NCBI GenBank assembly: GCA_041623475.1
Contig: JBFJWU010000041.1
Coordinates: forward strand, 1-14,491
DNA length: 14,491 nucleotides
Reading direction: 5' to 3'
DNA from: JBFJWU01 sp041623475 [NCBI: bacterium]
GTDB taxonomy: Bacteria > J088
Positions 12,846 through 14,491 of the stretch are shown piece after piece. The stretch's first letter is position 1, and every line of letters starts with the position of its first letter. The position numbers and the translations under genes are program-made. The notes beneath the pieces are model-generated. The model was not told the origin of the DNA. It did no database searches and saw nothing but the letters and a program-made list of their open reading frames with translations.

Positions 12846-14012
12846 ATGAATATTCACGAGTACCAGGCCAAGGAACTCCTGCGTAAATACGGGGTTCCGA
12901 CGCTGGAGGGCCGGATGGCCGAATCCGTCGATGCAGCAGTCGACGCAGCCAAGGAAATCGGCGGCGACCTGTGGGTGGTCAAGGCACAGATCCACGCCGG
13001 TGGGCGCGGCAAAGCTGGCGGTGTGAAACTGGCCAGGTCCCTGGACGAGGTCAAGGCCCACGCCGAGGAGATCCTGGGCAAGACCCTGGTCACGCACCAG
13101 ACCGGCCCCGAAGGCAAAGTCGTCCACAAGCTGTTTGTCGAACAGGGATGCGATATCGAAACCGAATTGTATGCCGGACTGACGCTGGACCGGGCTCAGG
13201 GACGACTGGTCGTCATGGCATCGACTGAAGGTGGTGTCGAGATTGAGGAAGTTGCTGAAGAATCACCTGAAAAGATCTTTCGCGAGACTATAGACCCCGC
13301 GTACGGGCTGAAGCCCTATCAGGCACGCCGGATCGCGTTTGGCATGGGACTCGAAGGCAAGGTTGCCGGCAAGGTTGCCAGTTTCATTGTCAAACTGGCC
13401 CGGGCATTTGTTGATACCGACGCCGCAATGGCCGAAATTAACCCGCTGGTGATCACGAAACAGGGTGATGTCATTGCCCTGGATGCCAAGATGGGCTTCG
13501 ATTCGAATGCGTTGTATCGCCAGGCGGCAATCGTCGAAATGCGGGACCTGACCGAAGAAGACGAAAAAGAAGTCGAAGCCAAGAAATCGAACCTCAGCTA
13601 TATCACGCTGGAGGGCAATATCGGTTGCCTGGTCAACGGCGCCGGATTGGCCATGTCGACAATGGATACCATCAAATACTACGGCGGGGCACCAGCAAAC
13701 TTCCTGGACGTTGGCGGCGGGGCCAACAAGGACCAGGTAGCCAGCGCGTTCAAGATTATTCTCAAGGACCCCAATGTCAAGGCCATCCTGGTCAATATCT
13801 TTGGCGGCATCATGCGCTGCGACACGATCGCCGAAGGCGTGGTCGCCGCCGTTGAAGAAGTCAAACTGGATGTGCCCCTGGTTGTTCGCCTGGAAGGCAC
13901 CAACGTCGAACTGGGCCGCGAAATCATCGAAAACAGTGGTCTGCCGATACAAACTGCGACCTCGCTGGCCGACGGTGCTGAGAAAGCCGTCAAAGCCATC
14001 GAAGCCTCCTGA
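12846..14012 (+). CDS. sucC: Succinyl-CoA synthetase (ADP-forming), beta subunit
   Basis: A 388-residue protein, the same length as E. coli SucC. With SucD it converts succinyl-CoA, phosphate and a nucleoside diphosphate to succinate, CoA and the triphosphate, the substrate-level phosphorylation step of the TCA cycle in the cytoplasm. The ATP-grasp domain starts with [18 protein letters not shown] and has [19 protein letters not shown] (about 45-63) and AEINPLVI near residue 200. The CoA-ligase domain has [27 protein letters not shown] and [10 protein letters not shown]. The C-terminus [17 protein letters not shown] is canonical. The start is fixed by the family N-terminus although the ribosome-binding site is poor. 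sucD follows 17 bases later. Confidence 0.98.
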   Translation: MNIHEYQAKELLRKYGVPTLEGRMAESVDAAVDAAKEIGGDLWVVKAQIHAGGRGKAGGVKLARSLDEVKAHAEEILGKTLVTHQTGPEGKVVHKLFVEQGCDIETELYAGLTLDRAQGRLVVMASTEGGVEIEEVAEESPEKIFRETIDPAYGLKPYQARRIAFGMGLEGKVAGKVASFIVKLARAFVDTDAAMAEINPLVITKQGDVIALDAKMGFDSNALYRQAAIVEMRDLTEEDEKEVEAKKSNLSYITLEGNIGCLVNGAGLAMSTMDTIKYYGGAPANFLDVGGGANKDQVASAFKIILKDPNVKAILVNIFGGIMRCDTIAEGVVAAVEEVKLDVPLVVRLEGTNVELGREIIENSGLPIQTATSLADGAEKAVKAIEAS

Positions 14013-14029
14013 GCGAAAGAAGTTAAACA

Positions 14030-14428
14030 ATGAGCATTCTTGTAAACAAAGACACCAAAGTCATCGTCCAGGGCATCACCGGCAAAACCGGCGCGTTCCA
14101 TACGGAGCTGATGATTGAGTATGGCACCCAGATGGTCGGCGGCGTGACGCCCGGCAAGGGTGGCGACGAAGTCCACGGGCTGCCCGTTTTTGATTCTGTC
14201 GGCGAAGCAGTTGACAAGACCGGGGCAAACGCATCGGTCGTCTATGTTCCGCCGCCGTTTGCAGCGGATTCGATCCTGGAAGCTGCTGACGCTGGCGTCG
14301 AACTGGTAATTGCAATTACCGAGGGCATTCCGGTCATGGACATGATCGAAGTCAAACGGTATTTTCAGGAGCACCCCGAAGTCAAACTGGTCGGACCCAA
14401 CTGCCCGGGTGTGATCACGCCGGGACAA
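14030..14428 (+). CDS. sucD: Succinyl-CoA synthetase alpha subunit, 5' fragment
   Basis: The first 133 residues match Suc[21 protein letters not shown] (CoA-binding Rossmann start), then [41 protein letters not shown] and [17 protein letters not shown] 14030 has a purine-rich AAAGAAG upstream. After Gln133 the frame stays open to the window end, but the residues ([10 protein letters not shown] and on) do not fit the family, which continues KIGIMPGHIHKPG. The change coincides with a junction to inverted foreign sequence (see 14411-14490), so the true 3' part, including the phosphorylated histidine, is missing from the window. Bases 14419-14428 may already belong to the other copy. Confidence 0.93.
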
Positions 14429-14490
14429 TTCGGGCCGATCAGGCGGGTCCGTGAACCGCGAAGGGCGCGCTTGACCCGCACCATGTCGAG
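14411..14490 (-). other. sucD: Inverted fragment of a second sucD (chimeric contig end)
   Basis: Read on the minus strand from 14490, the codons give [16 protein letters not shown] and then [11 protein letters not shown]. This is SucD sequence equivalent to residues about 104-130 of the plus-strand copy, with many synonymous and some amino-acid differences. The two copies meet head to head at GTGATCAC (14411-14418), the core of a palindrome formed by the codons of the conserved PGVITPG motif. It is best explained as an assembly or amplification chimera between sucD genes of two strains or species. Confidence 0.88.
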
Positions 14491-14491
14491 A

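Noticed and set aside
13263-14030. 255-codon open frame antisense to sucC.
   Set aside because: It is a mirror of a certain, highly conserved gene; the Phe/Asp-rich translation comes from reversed GAA/GTC codons.
14429-14491. Last residues of the SucD frame as a novel SucD variant.
   Set aside because: The minus strand of the same bases encodes canonical SucD from a different copy, so the plus-strand translation is meaningless antisense.

Overview
The window looks like a piece of a Gram-negative, probably proteobacterial, genome of moderately high GC. Evidence for this is an apolipoprotein N-acyltransferase tail, an exported YceI protein, an RF2 gene with the classical +1 frameshift site, an ABC1/UbiB-family kinase and a sucCD pair. 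A gammaproteobacterium is plausible, but I cannot assign a lineage from these genes alone. The abrupt start inside lnt and a chimeric end in sucD suggest a metagenomic contig.

Layout. 1-267 is the 3' end of lnt. 322-1450 is prfB, read through an in-frame UGA by programmed frameshifting. 1550-5968 is a tight four-gene block with stop/start overlaps of 4, 1 and 4 nt. It encodes an alkyl-DHAP-synthase-like FAD protein, a shorter degenerate FAD-domain protein, a short two-cluster Fe-S/CCG protein and a diacylglycerol-kinase-family lipid kinase. 5994-6455 is a non-coding tandem array of four 118-bp units, lying between this block and a convergent short-chain dehydrogenase (6554-7393, minus). Upstream of the dehydrogenase on the same strand is a single-domain response regulator (7487-7855). 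After a 335-bp divergent intergenic region come arsC (8191-8541) and a tandem glutaredoxin/GST-N protein (8559-9230). The latter overlaps tail to tail with an ABC1-family kinase gene (9209-10513, minus). A minus-strand yceI gene follows, with a clear promoter and terminator. Divergent from it is an exported caspase/legumain-like (clan CD) protein gene (11387-12673). The window ends with sucC (12846-14012), preceded by a promoter and a hairpin-containing leader, and a 5' fragment of sucD.

How the genes may work together. The 1550-5968 block joins an ether-lipid-type enzyme to electron-transfer partners of the glycolate-oxidase (GlcDEF) style and to a lipid kinase. With the convergent dehydrogenase it could form a glycerol-ether or glycerolipid module, but this is inference. 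The ArsC-like and double-CPYC proteins form a plausible thiol-redox pair. sucCD is the TCA-cycle succinyl-CoA synthetase.

Quality warning. From about position 14419 to the end, the sequence is the reverse complement of a different sucD copy. It is joined through a natural palindrome in the codons for the PGVITPG motif, so it should not be read as this organism's SucD.
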